Assembly: GCA_943329165.2 (NCBI GenBank)
Contig: CALQCV020000096.1
Coordinates: 1-7,018, forward strand
Direction of reading: 5' to 3'
DNA length: 7,018 bases
Origin: Candidatus Nitrotoga sp. CP45
GTDB lineage: Bacteria; Bacteroidota; Bacteroidia; Flavobacteriales; Flavobacteriaceae
Part shown: positions 6,611-7,018 of the stretch, one piece after another
Numbering within the stretch: the first letter of the stretch is position 1
How the letters are laid out: the number at the start of each line of letters is the position of its first letter
Translations under genes and position numbers: made by a program
The notes under the pieces: generated by a model
Told to the model about the DNA's origin: nothing
What the model saw: only the letters and a program-made list of their open reading frames with translations
Database searches by the model: none

Positions 6611-6657
6611 CCGCAGATTCGCAGATTATAATAAATGATTAATCTGTGAATCTGTGG
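6611..6657. repeat. 17-bp inverted repeat made of four copies of the 8-mer CRCAGATT
   Basis: The left arm (6611-6627) is C plus two tandem copies of cgcagatt. The right arm (6641-6657) is two tandem copies of aatctgtg plus G. The loop is 13 bases. The arms match at 15 of 17 positions, and the two differences are G-U pairs in plus-strand RNA and A-C mismatches in minus-strand RNA. It starts five bases past the hemB stop codon and could affect the 3' end of the hemB message. Repeats of the type AATCTGTG...CTGTGGC are common between genes in Bacteroidota, so this is most likely a dispersed repeat. Confidence 0.75.
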
Positions 6658-6661
6658 CTAT

Positions 6662-7018
<357 letters not shown>

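Noticed and set aside
6492..6661. Riboswitch (for example haem- or cobalamin-related) upstream of the cytochrome gene
   Set aside because: I see no known riboswitch core on the minus strand, and the recognisable structure reads on the plus strand, away from the cytochrome gene.

Overview
The window looks like chromosomal DNA of a Flavobacterium or a close relative (Bacteroidota, Flavobacteriaceae). Signs are the AT-rich base composition, A-rich leaders without Shine-Dalgarno sequences, TAnnTTTG-like promoter elements, a secreted protease with a type IX secretion (T9SS) C-terminal sorting domain, and several intergenic repeat families typical of this group. I see no phage, transposase, CRISPR array or defence cluster.

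Left part (1-1826). Positions 1-52 hold the probable start of a minus-strand gene that runs off the left edge. A nested inverted repeat (108-189) follows. Then comes a minus-strand membrane protein (192-1631) that fuses the two halves known elsewhere as SpmA and SpmB, with nucleoside-recognition/Gate folds. A 195-bp AT-rich divergent spacer (1632-1826) separates it from the next gene and must hold the promoters of both.

Centre (1827-4812). One large plus-strand gene encodes a 981-residue secreted subtilisin-family (S8) protease. Its order is signal peptide, propeptide, catalytic domain, jelly roll, Ig-like and FN3-like modules, P/Homo B domain and T9SS sorting domain. A strong hairpin terminator closes it and sits directly against the 3' end of the convergent gene.

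Right part (4811-7018). Four genes lie on the minus strand. In transcription order they are hemB (porphobilinogen synthase, 3' part only), a lipoprotein mono-haem cytochrome c, an O6-alkylguanine-DNA alkyltransferase (ogt type) and a DEDDy 3'-5' exonuclease. HemB (haem precursor) and cytochrome c (haem user) fit together, as do the two DNA-maintenance genes, but the gaps of 60-170 bp contain repeats or structured elements, so a single operon is not assured.

The most interesting signal is at the right edge. A short dispersed repeat (translated TEPVEVP) appears to lie in frame inside hemB, just before the conserved DKKTYQMD segment of the active-site lid. The gap upstream of the cytochrome gene also carries a candidate structured RNA and a 17-bp inverted repeat built from four copies of an 8-mer. 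The alkyltransferase ends in QQSLF, which resembles a sliding-clamp-binding motif.
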